Source: Phlebiopsis flavidoalba
Lineage: Eukaryota > Basidiomycota > Agaricomycetes > Polyporales > Phanerochaetaceae
Assembly: GCA_035772785.1 (NCBI GenBank)
Contig: JAOCPU010000067.1
Location: forward strand, 62,001-126,000
Length of the DNA: 64,000 nucleotides
Reading direction: 5' to 3'
Made by a program: the position numbers and the translations under genes. This document shows, piece after piece, positions 37,064 through 48,639 of the stretch; position 1 is the first letter of the stretch, and each line of letters opens with the position of its first letter. Under the pieces are notes generated by a model. That model searched no databases. It had not been told where the DNA came from and saw nothing but the letters and a program-made list of their open reading frames with translations.

Positions 37064-38308
37064 TCATCGGGAGATGACAAGCGGGGCCTCCTCCCATGGG
37101 GGATCTGTCCGTCGATCTTCACAGGACTTTTTCTGCGTTCCACACACTGGCCGAGTTCCTGCTCGACATCGTAGAGGGTGGTGGCATTGCTGGGGAGCCT
37201 CTCCTCGTCCCTCGCGTCCTTCTACGCCGCCGCATGCAGCAGAATAAGACGAGCCGCGAGCAAGAAGACGGCGACGCCCACCGATGCTGGCACCTACGAT
37301 CAACATGGTTGAGGGGCCAGCTTGGCTGCTTGGGGTGAGGCAGGACGCGTCGTGGGGCCAATGCTCGTCTCGGGCGAGAGATGTTTTGGTACGGTCCTGG
37401 TGAAGATGGAGATGAGCTCGATTTTGTAGGTTGTGGATCTTCCGAAGCTATGGAGAGCCGATGAATATCGACGTTAACAGATCAACTTCAGTGCTCTCAC
37501 TCATATGCAATATAATCAAAACGGAAAAAAACGAGTTACTTTGAAGAAATATTGAATTCGGGTTCCCCGTAAGATTTCGATCCTGAGGAGATATTACAAA
37601 GGTGTGCTCTCCGTTTTCTAGACCGTCTTGTTGAATACAGCGGCGTTATAGGTCCAATCTGTGTCTGATGCCCGCGGCTTGTCGTGTATAATAGGTCCCA
37701 ACGATGACTCCGTCCAGCTCAAAAGTCATGTTCATTTGCCGACGTGATAAAGTGAGAGTCGAGGTTGGGTGGAAGCAAGCAGTATAGGGTCACTGATGTG
37801 CCTATTTAATTTGTAGGTCATATTTGTGGGTCGTATCTGTTTTATATGGGTGAAGCCCGCTAGATTTACTTACCTGTAAATGTAATCGATACGTTCGCAG
37901 GCTCTTCCCCAAACAATCGCCGTAACCGAATGCCAAGTGCTGTTCGAGTAATCCACCTTCGAGTAAATCTATAACCGCTACCGCAATATTCGCAGGCTTT
38001 CAGTACAGCCGGCGCATGTTCCATGAGGGGCATTCCATCGACCCGTCGCTGGCAGGTCACAATCAAGGGCGGCGGTGAGCTCGAGCCTGGCCTCTCTGGG
38101 TCTCCAAGGTGGGTCTCCAACATCGTCGAAGATGTAAGTGGGCATTGGATATGCAAGCTTTGAGTCGCGAGACGAACAGTTTGTTCATGACTTTATACTG
38201 ACACCTGGCCATCTGTCTGATGCTCCCAGGCACCGGGCTTATCAATGAAATTATCGCCGTCTCCATCTCACCGCCATGCATCTGCCCAATGTCAAGATGG
38301 TTGTGCAT
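37064..38308 (-). CDS. Lectin-like single-pass membrane protein, minus-array copy 2
   Basis: The outer domain starts TYIFDDV near 38,130, an altered form of the YIIDDVYGD motif, then RWNAPHGTCAGCTESL, SNSTWHSVTAIV (about 37,930-37,965) and NVSITFTGK ending at a GTAAGT donor near 37,875. WTESSLGPIIHDKPR and SDTDWTYNAAVFNK follow (about 37,615-37,715). A Thr/Pro-rich stalk (TTRPASPQAAKLAP near 37,320-37,365) leads into the membrane helix MLIVGAS and GVAVFLLAARLILLHAAA (about 37,225-37,306), then a basic stop-transfer. The tail continues DEERLPSNATTLYDVEQELG and KSPVKIDGQIPHGRRPRLSS. Frame changes occur in nearly every segment. An ATG lies at 38,308 but is not clearly the true start. Confidence 0.55.
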
Positions 38309-39031
38309 GAGTACGTAGAAGCTTGCCTTCTGTGCTGATTCATCTCACGAACCCGACTTTGAATCCAAGCACAACGGAGGCAATCACATAACTCCCGGTA
38401 CCACCGTTCAGAGGCTTGAGTCGGCGTGTTTCAAGTCAATAACTCAAATCCTCATGTGAAAACATCACCCCTCGGAAAGTGCCCCGGCCGAAACCTTACC
38501 AGAGGAGTGCTTGTATGGCTTGCGGAGGCATGCGCAACCAATACGACCCCACAACCCGACCTCTTCTTCGTCAGTGCTGTAACCCTGTTCTACATTTGCA
38601 AGTGACCTATTACAAACAAAACTAAAAAACGATTTTTTCCACCCTTGCATCATCCCACAGAAACGCAGTCTCGCCTACCGAACGTGTGCTTCATCCCTTA
38701 CCAACTCTATATGTGTCAAATAACTCGGCCATCATATCTTTGTAATTCTCAGGATGTACGCTAGGGTTGCCACTATCGGCTTTTGTGGCGAGGTATTCAT
38801 CATGAGATGAACACGCTACCCACGCTATGTCATTCTAAAACTACAAGCGAAACACCCTGCCTGCTGAAAGGAAACGCCCGAGGAGAGAAATTCATCATCC
38901 GCGCTTGCATCGTCGTGAAGACGGCGAATCTGGTGAGGTTGTCAGCTGCAATATTATAGATTATGAAAATCATACATTCAATTCACGTCAAATAATAGAT
39001 CTACGGGACTAGCGAAAACTCGGGTGGGGGA
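38309..39031. other. Spacer between minus-array copies 2 and 3
   Basis: No supported gene. A 62-codon minus frame (38,465-38,653) is the longest clean one and matches nothing I recognise. Confidence 0.4.
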
Positions 39032-40703
39032 TCATCTCTTCTCGAACCGGATTGCATCTTCATAGGTTGGTAAGACCGAAACTAGCGGCATCCTGTTGCT
39101 CAAGTCTCTCGCTGCCGCGCCAAATCTCGACCAAAGCCCATTTATTCCTGCCCTTAAACCATGTCCATGGCCCGCTGCCCTAGATATCTGGGCCATTCTG
39201 CTGCTCTCTCCGTCACTTGCTGCACCTCTGGATGCCTCCCTCGAGGTCTTTGCCCAACGGAAGCTGCCACGGTCCCCCTTCCCCTGTACGTTCCCACCCG
39301 CGCAATATCGGAGTCAGTTTCTCTAAGAGATTCCTCCTGTTCCATTTGCTCGAGTATCGCAAGAGCGCTGGGAGGTTAGAGGGACCACACACCAGCACCA
39401 GATGAAACGGTCGATCCTGGGCTCCGCAGCTTCGCTTTTTTGAGCGACTGAATTCGTATGCTCAACAGAGTTGTCTCCGGATCCCTCGATCTGGCGTATG
39501 GCCGTCGCGGAAAACGTAGGGGACTGTCGTCGTCCCCCCTTTGACGATTCCTACGGCTTACGATGCACCACGTCGAGAGCAGAATGCTAAGTAGGATAAC
39601 AAGCCCACCCGCGACACCACCTGCGATTACGTCGATATGTGAAGAAGAAGACTTGGACGGGTTTGGGGGATTGATCGAATTCGTGCTGGAGGGAAACTGG
39701 GATCTTTGTGCCTGTCGATGTGGACGTTTCTGATTTTATCGAGGTCCCTAGAGTTGAATTAGAGGCTAAAGAGCTAGGGGCTGAGGAGCTAGAGGCTGAG
39801 GAGCTAGAGGCTGAGGAGCTTGATGGAATTGCACTCGGAGATAGCGGAGGCGTTAGATCCTCGAGTTCAAAGCTGTTACACACAGATTGGTGAGTAACTT
39901 CATAGTCAGACGTCGATCAAGGTACAGCCGTAACTAACTCGTAAGTGATGTAGTCAAAAACCAAGAATGAGCTGTCGGCGTAGAACTGTGCCCCTAAGTC
40001 CCCGTCCTGACCTTGAGGCGATATCGAAAACGTGTGGCTTGTATTTTCCAGTCCTGTTCGAGTAAATACTTTCTGGTTGTAAAGCCATTGGGTATTACTT
40101 GGACTGTCTGGTCTTCTGAAGGAGCCTACGGTTTCTCCGTCCAGTTGAAAGGTCATGTTTGTGGCCGACGTGATGTTCTCCGGGGCAAGGAAAGGTGGAA
40201 GCAGGCAGTACGTGCGCTGACGGATGTACCTGAACTCCACGTTAAATTAGCTCCATCTTCCGGCTAGATGAAGTGAAACTCACCAATAAATGTAAACGTC
40301 ACATTTGTCACCGGTTCTCCAGGATTTACCGTGACCGTATGCCATGTCCCATTCATTGTTTGGGTAGGGTCGATTGCTATGTGGATGTTACTTGCCTTTT
40401 GAGCATTGAGGACATGTGCCGAAAGCCCCATCCCACTGGTGTTCAGCAGGTAAATAAAGCGTGGCGATGGAGAGTTTGAAACCTGGTCTCTGGTCTCCGT
40501 ATACATCGTCGATAATGTATGTTGGGTGGCATGCCAGTCACACACGCGGTGAGCTTCAAGATGCGACGCGCGCGGTCAGTGCACTGTTGCTTTAAAGAGT
40601 CTGTCGCAGGTTATAAATCTCAGCCGGCCTGAGCCTGAATGAGGTGCAACGTTTCCCTGGCACCCACAATCACGGGCGATATGGCAAGCCAAAACACTAT
40701 CAT
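39032..40703 (-). CDS. Lectin-like single-pass membrane protein, minus-array copy 3
   Basis: Best-preserved minus copy. ATG at 40,703 opens MIVFWLAISPVIVGARE, a plausible signal peptide. The outer domain reads PTYIIDDVYGDQRPGFKLS (40,475-40,530), WDGAFGTCPQCS, IDPTQTMNGTWHTVTVNPGE (40,325-40,384) and VTNVTFTFIG before a GTGAGT donor near 40,283. Next exon: YCLLPPFLAPENITSATNMT then FQLDGETVGSF (40,125-40,215), NTSHTFSISPQ, and SSFLVFDYITYELVTAV (39,920-39,975). The stalk is a run of Ser and Ala encoded partly by a 15-base tandem repeat. The helix HIDVIAGGVAGGLVILLSIL with LSTWCIVSRRNRQR (about 39,537-39,640) is unambiguous. The tail ends LVSVLPTYEDAIRFEKR with the stop at 39,032-39,034, comparable to the PPPSY tail end of plus copy 3. 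Confidence 0.75.
39765..39824. repeat. 15-base tandem repeat in Ser/Ala stalk
   Basis: Four adjacent 15-base units on the plus strand: GCTAAAGAGCTAGGG, GCTGAGGAGCTAGAG, GCTGAGGAGCTAGAG, GCTGAGGAGCTTGAT. On the coding (minus) strand they give repeated Ser-Ser-Ala-Ser-type blocks of the stalk of minus-array copy 3. Such repeats allow rapid change of stalk length. Confidence 0.9.
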
Positions 40704-41109
40704 CTACTCAATTTGGACATTGCTCGTTAGATCGACTGATGTTTTAGCAGATCCGGGAGTTTCATCATCGCGTTGTGAGTCTGCGACAAAACCTATATGC
40801 TTAGTCCAATGGTCTGGACGATGAAAAGGTCGCATAGTACTTACTGGGATCTCGAAAGTAACTGCGTGGGCCATGGATGTTTGCTGATGGTAAGAGGAAT
40901 GTCTACCGCCATTCCATGCCGAACATTGTGTATCAATAGTTATCAGGGCTGTGACTGGCGTGCAAAACATTTAAATCATCACATACATCATACTTACTTC
41001 CGTTCATACTTCCGTTTATTTTGTGTCGGGTCTGTCAACCGGGAGATGGGGGCAAGCCTTTCATGCGAATATATAGCTACTGTTGGCTACGATTTCGATT
41101 ATAAATACA

Positions 41110-42510
41110 TCAAGAGAGCTGTTGACGCCATTTCATTTCAATGGTGTCCCATAGGGTTCTATCTGAGATATCCGATGCTAGCGCCTCGAATTGGGAACGT
41201 GACTGAGATTGTGCTTGTACCTCAACACCCAACTGACCCAAAGTCCTTCTTAGAGAATAAGTCATCTCTTTCGCTCTCAAATTATCCACTTCGGGCTGGA
41301 GCGCCGTCTTCTTTCCTCTTTCCTCTTCCGTCTCTCCTCCCGTTCCGTTCGTTTTCCTCTCGGCATTGTTCTCCACATGTGGCAAGATACTGGTGTTATA
41401 GTGATGTGGACATGATCTTCAGCCACGGAGGTCTCGCGGGACGCGGATTATCACGGCTCTGGTGCTGGAGAATGACCCCAGTGCGTGCGACGTATGGGGT
41501 ATCACCAGGTGCCGTCTCTGACTCCGTACTAGATCTGCTGAGAGACGATCCTCCTGCCTCTGGGGGGGAAGTTTTACGGCTCATAGAGCGTGATATCGAT
41601 CAAGGTAAGGAGCAGTATCGATGCTCCCGGAGAAAATACTCCCGCCTATGATGAAGGCCCTCGATTCAGTGTGGAGTGGAGTCATGGCGTGGACATCAGT
41701 TGACCGCGTGCGAGGTTGCCGGGCGATGTAGCTGGATAGGTGAGGGGCGGCAGTGTAAGAAGTAAAAGACTCCGTGAGCGACTAGTTCTAGTGTCCGTTG
41801 ACATCTCGGATATTGCGTTAAAACGAAAATGAGGATGTAGTGATTGTAGAATTTGGAGAGCGCGCACGTGTCTGCGTTTATTTGTTTCATTATCGATTGT
41901 TACTAGATACTGACGGCTACTTACTCGTATAGCGGCATAGTCAAAAATCATAGTGGACGGCGTGGCTTCGGCTCCAGACCCGCTAGGGTTGAGAAGGAGT
42001 TCAAGCACCAGATGGTGTGTTCCTTGTTTTTCAAGGCCTGCGGCGGTAAAAACACCATAGTCATACGTCCAGATCGTTAGTATTGTTTGATGCCCCCTCA
42101 AAAAATCCGTAAGGAGACCCATCAAGCTCAAAGGCTATATGTGTTGGTCGTCCTGCTAAAGATAGGTTGAATGTTGCCCGGTGGTAAAATGGCATAGACA
42201 CTGACGCTGACGCCTTCAATATTATAGCAACATGATTATTTGAGGGTGAAAGTTCGAAAATGAGACATAACCGATGAAGGTGATGTGAATGCTATTTCGT
42301 TCGGGCTCGTGGCGCATTGTGATCGAATGCCATGTACCCATCGTCGCCTTCTCGGGATCGATAGCAATTGGCCAGTCATTTGCCAGGGTACACGTCGAGC
42401 ATGTCCCACCGATAGGGTCCCACTGCGTTTTCAAGATCGAACAAAGGTGCAGGGGATTGCGAACCAGGACGCTGGTCCCCATACACATCATCGATGATGT
42501 ATGCGTTCAT
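41110..42510 (-). CDS. Lectin-like single-pass membrane protein, minus-array copy 4
   Basis: ATG at 42,510 opens MNAYIIDDVYGDQRPGSQSP; then WDPIGGTCSTCTLANDWPIA with IDPEKATMGTWHSITM (42,310-42,425) and NSIHITFIG near 42,270. After an intron: DYGVFTAAGLEKQGTHHLVL (about 42,000-42,060), and STMIFDYAAIRV (41,925-41,960). The membrane helix is not clear; RAFIIGGSIFSGSIDTAPYL near 41,600-41,660 is a weak candidate. The tail KTSPPEAGGSSLSRSS (41,530-41,580) and a heptad-like QPEVDNLRAKEMTYSLRRTL (about 41,240-41,300) follow. Frames change at least five times. It is the outermost of the four minus-strand copies; upstream (42,600-42,720) a possible signal exon ends QLAAPVG before a GTGAGT donor. Confidence 0.65.
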
Positions 42511-43119
42511 ACCAGCTGTGAAGGGTGGGTGGTGCGCGGTGGGAGCAGAGTAGATTATGTGTTCCAATAGGAGTCTTTTATCTTTGTATGTTGCTACTGC
42601 CTCCATGCAGAGAACATTACTCGATAGTACCCCGTTCGTCTTCGAAATGCTGCCATGACAAACACTAAACGAGACATTGACTCACCGACGGGCGCTGCGA
42701 GCTGATCAGTGGTATTAAAACCAGCTGAGAGACTGCATGAGAGATACTTTTAATACCACCCTAGTCAAAAGATTATAAGACAGCACAAGTTGCGACCATG
42801 AGCTAGACGAAGACAAACAAGCAATACTTAGATTGCTCCGGGATACAAAATCGGCTGGCGGCTGATCTCAAAGATCACGGCCGACCCCGAGAAGCGCTTG
42901 AGGCGCTAACGCTAGCCATTCCTGCGTCTAAGTCCCATGGGTGGTACAGAGCTCGACGGTGTGTCTTATTCTGACGCTCAGGTTTTAGGCTGTAGAATGA
43001 TGTAAATAGTGCATAAGTTTTATATAATGGAAATTTTTTTAAGATTTTATAAGTGAAAACTACAGCCTCCAGCTATCTCCAGCAAGCCAAATATGGCACA
43101 CACTGTGTACTTTCGGAAC

Positions 43120-43391
43120 GGGTGAAAACCATCCGCTGTTCCCTTGGACGAAATTCATCCCGCGTACCGGATGAAATTCATCAGGATTGCGGATGGAAAT
43201 CGATTTTTTTCTAAAATAGGCGCTACATGGTGAAAATCATCCAAAATTTTTCACAAATCGTCCCGTGGTGGGCAACCAGCTTTGCGGTGATTTTCACTAT
43301 AGTATGCGTCACACCGGTAACCTGGTTTTGGTGATTTTTCACCCACGTGTGAATCACTCAAGACCGGAAAACCGCGGATGAATTGCATCCA
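43120..43391. repeat. Cluster of near-palindromic GGRTGAAAATCAYCC-type motifs, left
   Basis: Variants of one short word recur in both orientations: GGTGAAAACCATCC (43,121), GACGAAATTCATCC (43,148), CCGGATGAAATTCATC (about 43,168), GGTGAAAATCATCC (43,229), GGTGATTTTCAC (43,286), GGTGATTTTTCACCC (43,330) and CGGATGAATTGCATCC (43,375). Each unit is close to its own reverse complement. Function is unknown; spacing is irregular. Confidence 0.8.
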
Positions 43392-43863
43392 AATTTTGTA
43401 TGATATCACATGGGGAACAGCACTTTAATCACGACATCCCGCATGAGAAAATGTCTGAAAAACCGATAATTTGTAACCCTAGCGTTGTATTTACTACTGT
43501 ATGTACATGTTTGTTTTGCCATCCATTTAGTACTGTCCAAAAATCGACTCCTTGCGGCTGGTTTTTGCGTAAACCCTAGCCTAGCACTTGCGACGTGCAT
43601 AGGTTACCGAATCGTCTCAAAGTACCTTAGACCCACACCAACGAAGTCAGAACTGACGGAGGATGTTCCATGTTATGTGACAAACGTTACCTGACAGCTG
43701 TAGCGGCGCGGAATTGTTCTTGTAACTGAGGCTTGTGCCATCCGAGTGGCCCCGCATGCAGCCCGACGCGGTGTGGGCTGTACTTCTTACACTCAGTAGC
43801 GGGCCGTGTCTGTGACAGAAACTATCAGTAAGTAAGACAGGAGGGCGCAGCCAACATAACCAC

Positions 43864-44307
43864 TTACATCATCTGCCGCTTGCAACCTGCCCCTCCGAAC
43901 GTTTTTGCACAGTCGCGACTCCACAGCGCATGCCTAGTAGCACTTACTGGGTCCTTCTCTGTGTCCTGTTTGAGTCCTTGTCTCTTTTCTGGACCTTTTG
44001 AAAATGAGTAGGACTCCAAGAGCGTTGGAAACACACTGACGCACCAGTGTGTGTCACTGGTCTGTGGCCCAACCGTGAGGCGGCGCCGCGGATCGCTGTA
44101 GCACGCACGACTTAGACGGGGGTTGGGAGGCATGGGAGAGGAGGGCAAGGTGCGGATCATGATGCGTATTCCGACCAACAAAACCTCATATACCATGCGA
44201 GAACCTGGACTGGGAGAATAGCGGTCTGGTAGAGTCCGGTGCGGGCGCAGAACACTGGACGGTGGTTCGAGACGATGACGTCGCACGTCGGTAATATACT
44301 TCCGCAT
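43864..44307 (-). CDS. Hypothetical 147-residue protein between motif clusters
   Basis: An intronless frame with ATG at 44,307 and stop at 43,864. The product is basic and Pro/Arg/Ser rich, with a short hydrophobic part (MVYEVLLVGIRIMIRTL), and matches no family I recognise. Its only notable property is its place between the two clusters of near-palindromic motifs at 43.1-43.4 and 44.6-44.9 kb. It may be a chance frame. Confidence 0.22.
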   Translation of the reverse strand: MRKYITDVRRHRLEPPSSVLRPHRTLPDRYSPSPGSRMVYEVLLVGIRIMIRTLPSSPMPPNPRLSRACYSDPRRRLTVGPQTSDTHWCVSVFPTLLESYSFSKGPEKRQGLKQDTEKDPVSATRHALWSRDCAKTFGGAGCKRQMM

Positions 44308-44645
44308 TTTGGCTCATGAGTGCGTCTGGGACTTGCTCGATTTTTCAGCAGCTTGCGATGCGGACAAGCGGCGTGTAGTCTACCACCTCCAAGCTCCCAG
44401 TGTCCTGACCCGGAATCTTGTCTATTCTATCTTTCCTCGAAAATGGGTGCTGCTGCGATGACTTCCTTCGCAACACATCGTAACACGTAGGGCCGGGTTA
44501 TGTACATTAATCCTCCGCACTTGGCAATGTCACGATCAGCGTCGAGGACTCGAGGGGAGGTCCCCAGCGCAACTTGTATTAGCCATTAGTGTACTGTGTC
44601 TGGCTGGGCACTTGTGTTTGTCTCTGGGATTATGAGTCGTGAGTC

Positions 44646-44872
44646 CGGGTGAAAATCATCCGAAGTGAAGATTGATTCTGTGAGAAAGTGAGCCGACGCG
44701 GGGCTTCACCCGGAAAACCGGATGAAAATCACCCCCTCAAGGAATATCGGCAGAAAATGCAATATATAATATTATTTTATGCAGCATCTGCAAAACGGAT
44801 GATTTGAGAAATCACCCATTTTACGGACGAAAAAAGTGATGTTCTCACCCGCAAACCGGGTAGATTTCACCC
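44646..44872. repeat. Cluster of near-palindromic GGRTGAAAATCAYCC-type motifs, right
   Basis: Contains CGGGTGAAAATCATCCG (44,646), CGGATGAAAATCACCCC (44,719), CGGATGATTTGAGAAATCACCC (44,796; the two half-sites spread apart) and GGGTAGATTTCACCC (44,858). The half-sites GGRTGA and TCAYCC are the same as in the left cluster 1.3 kb away. Confidence 0.8.
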
Positions 44873-45054
44873 GCGCTCGGTCCCATAGTGACAGAGAAGG
44901 CTGCCGGGCGTGTTTGATGCGCTTCGCGTGTAGATGGTGATGCCGAGCGTACCCCAGGGGATTTTCTACGCCCTTAGAGCTTCATGGGGTACGCAAATTT
45001 GGCTGGTGGGAAACGTCAGATGTGGCAGACGAGCGTTTAATCCCAGGCGAAAAC

Positions 45055-45404
45055 ACAGGGGGGGTGCACGCGCGCAAGCGCTGATATCACCTGGGTGTGG
45101 GGGGTGGTTACGACCCCACGTGACCTGGACCCCAGCCATCTCATGCTTCACGGTGGCTGCGTGCTGCATTGTCCTGCTAATAGGCAGGCAGAAGACGTGG
45201 TACCACGCTTCTCTCTGGCTCAATTCTACGCCTCGATGAGAGCCTTACATACGAAAGATTCATGTACAGCCACACAGAGGCTCAGACATGTCGCTGGACG
45301 CCGAAAGCAAGCACACGGGGTCCGCGCTGATCTTGGGCGTTTCTACAGGCGCTAAAGAAACGACCAAGGTGGATTTCCTCGATTGCTCGGGCGCTGGCCC
45401 CCTG
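45055..45404 (+). repeat. Dispersed repeat copy B (partner at 15,261-15,582)
   Basis: Collinear with the reverse complement of 15,261-15,582 over its full length, with scattered single-base differences and an extra block of about 20 bases (AGGCAGGCAGAAGACGTGGT) after CATTGTCCTGCTAA. Outside the stated limits the flanks diverge at once on both sides, so the limits mark a mobile or duplicated unit rather than a larger duplication. Confidence 0.9.
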
Positions 45405-46743
45405 GCGAAAACTCGACTCTATTGCGCGTGCATGGGATACGCACTTCGGGCAGCGTGCAGCGCTCTGCACGCGTTTGTGACCATCAAATTGGTGATTTCC
45501 CTCATGGGTAGGTAGGTATTCTACATCACCTAGACGTGCCATCGCACCGCTGGTGCCCGCGCCCTCCGCTTAGCTGGCAACACTGACGCCCGACACAGTT
45601 GACCGACTGCCCGACGCCCCCGCCGCAGTGTCTGAGGTCCCGCCCCGCCCATCGTAATCCCGGGGTACGCGCTGATTATGTCAGCACCCTCAGCCAAAGC
45701 GCCGGTACCCCGCGTCTAAGATGAGCGTGGAGAATCAAATGCGGGAACTGGTCTGAAAGCGCCCGCGGAATAACTGAGTGAGAATCTATACGGTGACTGA
45801 GGTCAGCGGGGTTTGAACTACTCATCAAGGTATCTTAGCACTCCGACTATCAACAAAAAACAAAAGGGTGTACAGTGTACACTGCTGATAACAGGGCAGT
45901 ACATACTTCTAGACTTTTGATTTGACATGGATGGTCGATATATTTCACAGTATAGGCTTGCAGTTTTTTGATGACTCAGCTTCACATAACAATATTTCAA
46001 AGTTATTACCGAGGCTACTCAATGCAACAAGAGATGGCCATCGCGAATTAGTTTATGTCGTAGGACTCGGCGATTTTGTTTATCATTAAATGCGGGGGAT
46101 GTAGCCGAAATACAAGTATTTTGAAAGTGGTGCCGCGTACTATCTCAACGCAATCGATTGATCTTGCAAATTCGACCCATATGATGGCAATGAAATAGAA
46201 TATTGCTATCCGCAAAGCAGCGAATCAAAGAGGCTTTTGTTGTACGCAGCTATACAGAATACGCACCAGATAATGTCGAAGCAGTGTGACACAAACAATA
46301 CCAACAGCTTTCTGACCAACTTCAAACTGGTCCTAGGTAAAGTTATCGTGCGCGCTTACCTAGGACTGACGTTGTCCGAATTGGTAGGCGCGCATCACAC
46401 GTATTACGCCAGTGAGTGCGCCGTGCGCGCCGGCGCTGTGGTTCCGCCTGCTTTGGAGCCCATCGTCGCTGCCCCCGACCGATTACCGACACCAGCCTTT
46501 GATCACACAAATCGCTTTCTTTAGCGATGCGAGTTGAAGCGCTTGGGCGGGGAAGTCGGGACCGCGAACCTGACGCGATATAGCGAACAAAACCTGACTC
46601 CGACGACGCGCTCATTAATCAGCGACCAACGCGTCCGCCCAACGCTTGTCTCTCCCGTGTCGCGTCGACGTTGCTATCCGCCGCCGTGCATGCTAAAGAC
46701 CTCGTTTTGCTCTCTACTACTTTACAGCTACAGACTACCCGCC
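45405..46743. other. Spacer upstream of AlkA/Mag1-like gene
   Basis: No supported gene. The part from about 45,820 to 46,230 is AT-rich; a 95-codon plus frame (46,237-46,524) overlaps a 90-codon minus frame and neither is recognised. The last few hundred bases should hold the glycosylase promoter. Confidence 0.4.
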
Positions 46744-48639
46744 ATGCCGATTACTCGTTCAGCGTCTTCAGAAAACACGAACTCAGCAGCGGCTACACAA
46801 CCATCCCACGAGCGACACGAACCGCGTTGAGGCCACGGCCCCCAAGACTAACGACAAACGTAAAGCCGCGGCGAAATCGAATCCCATGGGAAAAAGGCAC
46901 GTGTGGAAATGAAGAACTAGAAGCAGCAGAACATCCTGAGGCCCGGCACCATTAAAGGGTGAAAATCCACCGCCAAAAGCCCCCATTAAGCATGTCAAGC
47001 CAGTGCCCACTAGCGGCGGAGCCCATGCCATGGTCCCTAGGCAGAACTCACTTTCTCTTTTGAGGAAGCGAAAAGACATTTGATCGAGGTCGACTCCCGG
47101 TTCGACGATATCTTTGACCGCCTCGGATGCCGGCCTTTTGAGCAGCTCGAGAGGGTGGATCCGTTTAGGTGTGTTCCATCATCCCCTATCCCAAGTGTTT
47201 TGCTTATTTAGTTTGACTTCGCAGAACATTGACCCAGTCTATCTTGTGAGTCCCCACGTGTATCACTACCGTCGTCTCACAAAACTCAATCTTTTATAAA
47301 GAGGACAGCAGATTTCATGGCTCGCGGCGCGTTCAATAACCCACAAGTTCATCAGGACTCTTCGACCCCTCCATACCTGAAAAGCCGACCCCGACTATGA
47401 CCAGCGCCGGTACGTGACATGCATTACGCCCGAAACCTAACCGCGAGCAACTCGTTGTAGTCACGATTCCATTTTTTTCCCACCGCGGAGCAAGTCGCTG
47501 CCATGGATATACCCACTTTGCGTACCGCAGGCCTCAGCCAACGCAAAGCCGAATACGGTGAGACACCTGAGATACCAGCTGCAAGTAGTGTTGAACCACA
47601 CCCTCAATAGTACAAGACCTGGCTTCAAGGTTCGCAGACGGCAGACTCTCGACCGAGAAGGTCATGAATTCGGAAGACGAAGAATTATACGAAATGCTGG
47701 TTGCCGTTCGTGGGAATAGGACGTGTAAGCTGAATAATCAATCCGCGCTCCGGACTATCGCTAATGTTCATGATGTTCATTCTTGACACAGTGGACAGGT
47801 AGGTCTAGCGCTGTTCGTTCGGTTTGTACACTTCCTAACATGACAACATCAGTCGACATGTTCGCGATGTTTTCCCTTCGTAGACCGGATATCCTTCCTG
47901 TTGGTGTGTATTTCACATCCTGCTTCCCAGCACTTCTCCTAACACACACCACAGGCGACGCTTGGTGTCAAAACGGGGTCTCCTCCGCTGGTTCCTCGCT
48001 CTCCACTCCCCTTCAACTCACAACGTGTACAGATCTCTCCACGTAAACTACCAAAACTCCCCGATGACGAACCTAGTCCCAAGAAGGCCCTCCGCCTCTA
48101 CCACCGAGGCGCAGGAACAGTGCAGAGGCCGACGAGGAAGCCCTCCCCGTCCTTGACACGAGGACGGCGAGTCTCCTCTGTCGCCCCTGCTACCCCGAGT
48201 GCAACGTGCCTCAAGGCCGGAAAGGGCAAAGGCAAGGCCAAGAAACAGCCAAGTCGAATGATGAGGACGACGCGGGTGTCATGCCCCGCCGGCCTTTACG
48301 CCGTCGATCAACAAGACGTTGAATATGGCGCCCAGAGACCAAGGTCCCGCCCCGCAGTGCCACAGAGGGCTTGACGATCAGCGCAGATGAAGACGAGGCT
48401 GGAGAAGAAGACGAAAATCAAGTAGGTCGTCCCGTTGGTGTCTGGACGAGCTCGGGATGTTAATGCGATGTCTGCAGGGGTGCATTCTTGACGCCCACCA
48501 GGAGATGCGGAAGAGTTTGACGGCGCCGTGGAAACCGTACAGGAGTATTGGTAGGGCCTCCTTCTACATATCTTTCATACTGCTAATATTGGCCACTGCA
48601 GGGGTGTATTACATGTGGGCTCTGGCGGAGGAAAATTAA
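46744..48639 (+). CDS. MAG1-like: DNA-3-methyladenine glycosylase (AlkA/Mag1, HhH-GPD)
   Basis: Nuclear base-excision repair enzyme that removes alkylated purines. ATG at 46,744 opens MPITRSASSENTNSA and a Lys/Ala-rich leader. The core begins with GQQISWLAARSITHKFIR (about 47,303-47,356), matching the family's Q-Q-(L/I)-S...AA motif; then FFPTAEQVAAMDIPTLRTAG with LSQRKAEY (47,474-47,557), VQDLASRFADGRLSTEKVMN, and the helix-hairpin-helix YEMLVAVRGIGTW, intron, then TVDMFAMFSLRRPDILPVG with the catalytic Asp of GD after another intron near 47,955. RGLLRWFLALHSP, and APWKPYRSIG, intron, VYYMWALAEEN close the protein; stop at 48,637-48,639. A low-complexity Lys/Pro insert lies before the last part (48,060-48,460). 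Introns are visible at 47,558-47,610, about 47,724-47,790, 47,905-47,954 and 48,552-48,600. Several frame changes. Confidence 0.92.

Noticed and set aside
36882..37247. Hydrophobic plus-strand frame (MASSYVRQNRAIAALFIIISR...)
   Set aside because: Antisense to the tail of minus-array copy 2; hydrophobic stretches can arise opposite charged or basic coding sequence, and no family pattern was found.
41039..41651. Plus-strand frame of up to 284 codons starting at 40,797
   Set aside because: Overlaps the tail and upstream parts of minus-array copies 3 and 4 and has no family motif; treated as a shadow.
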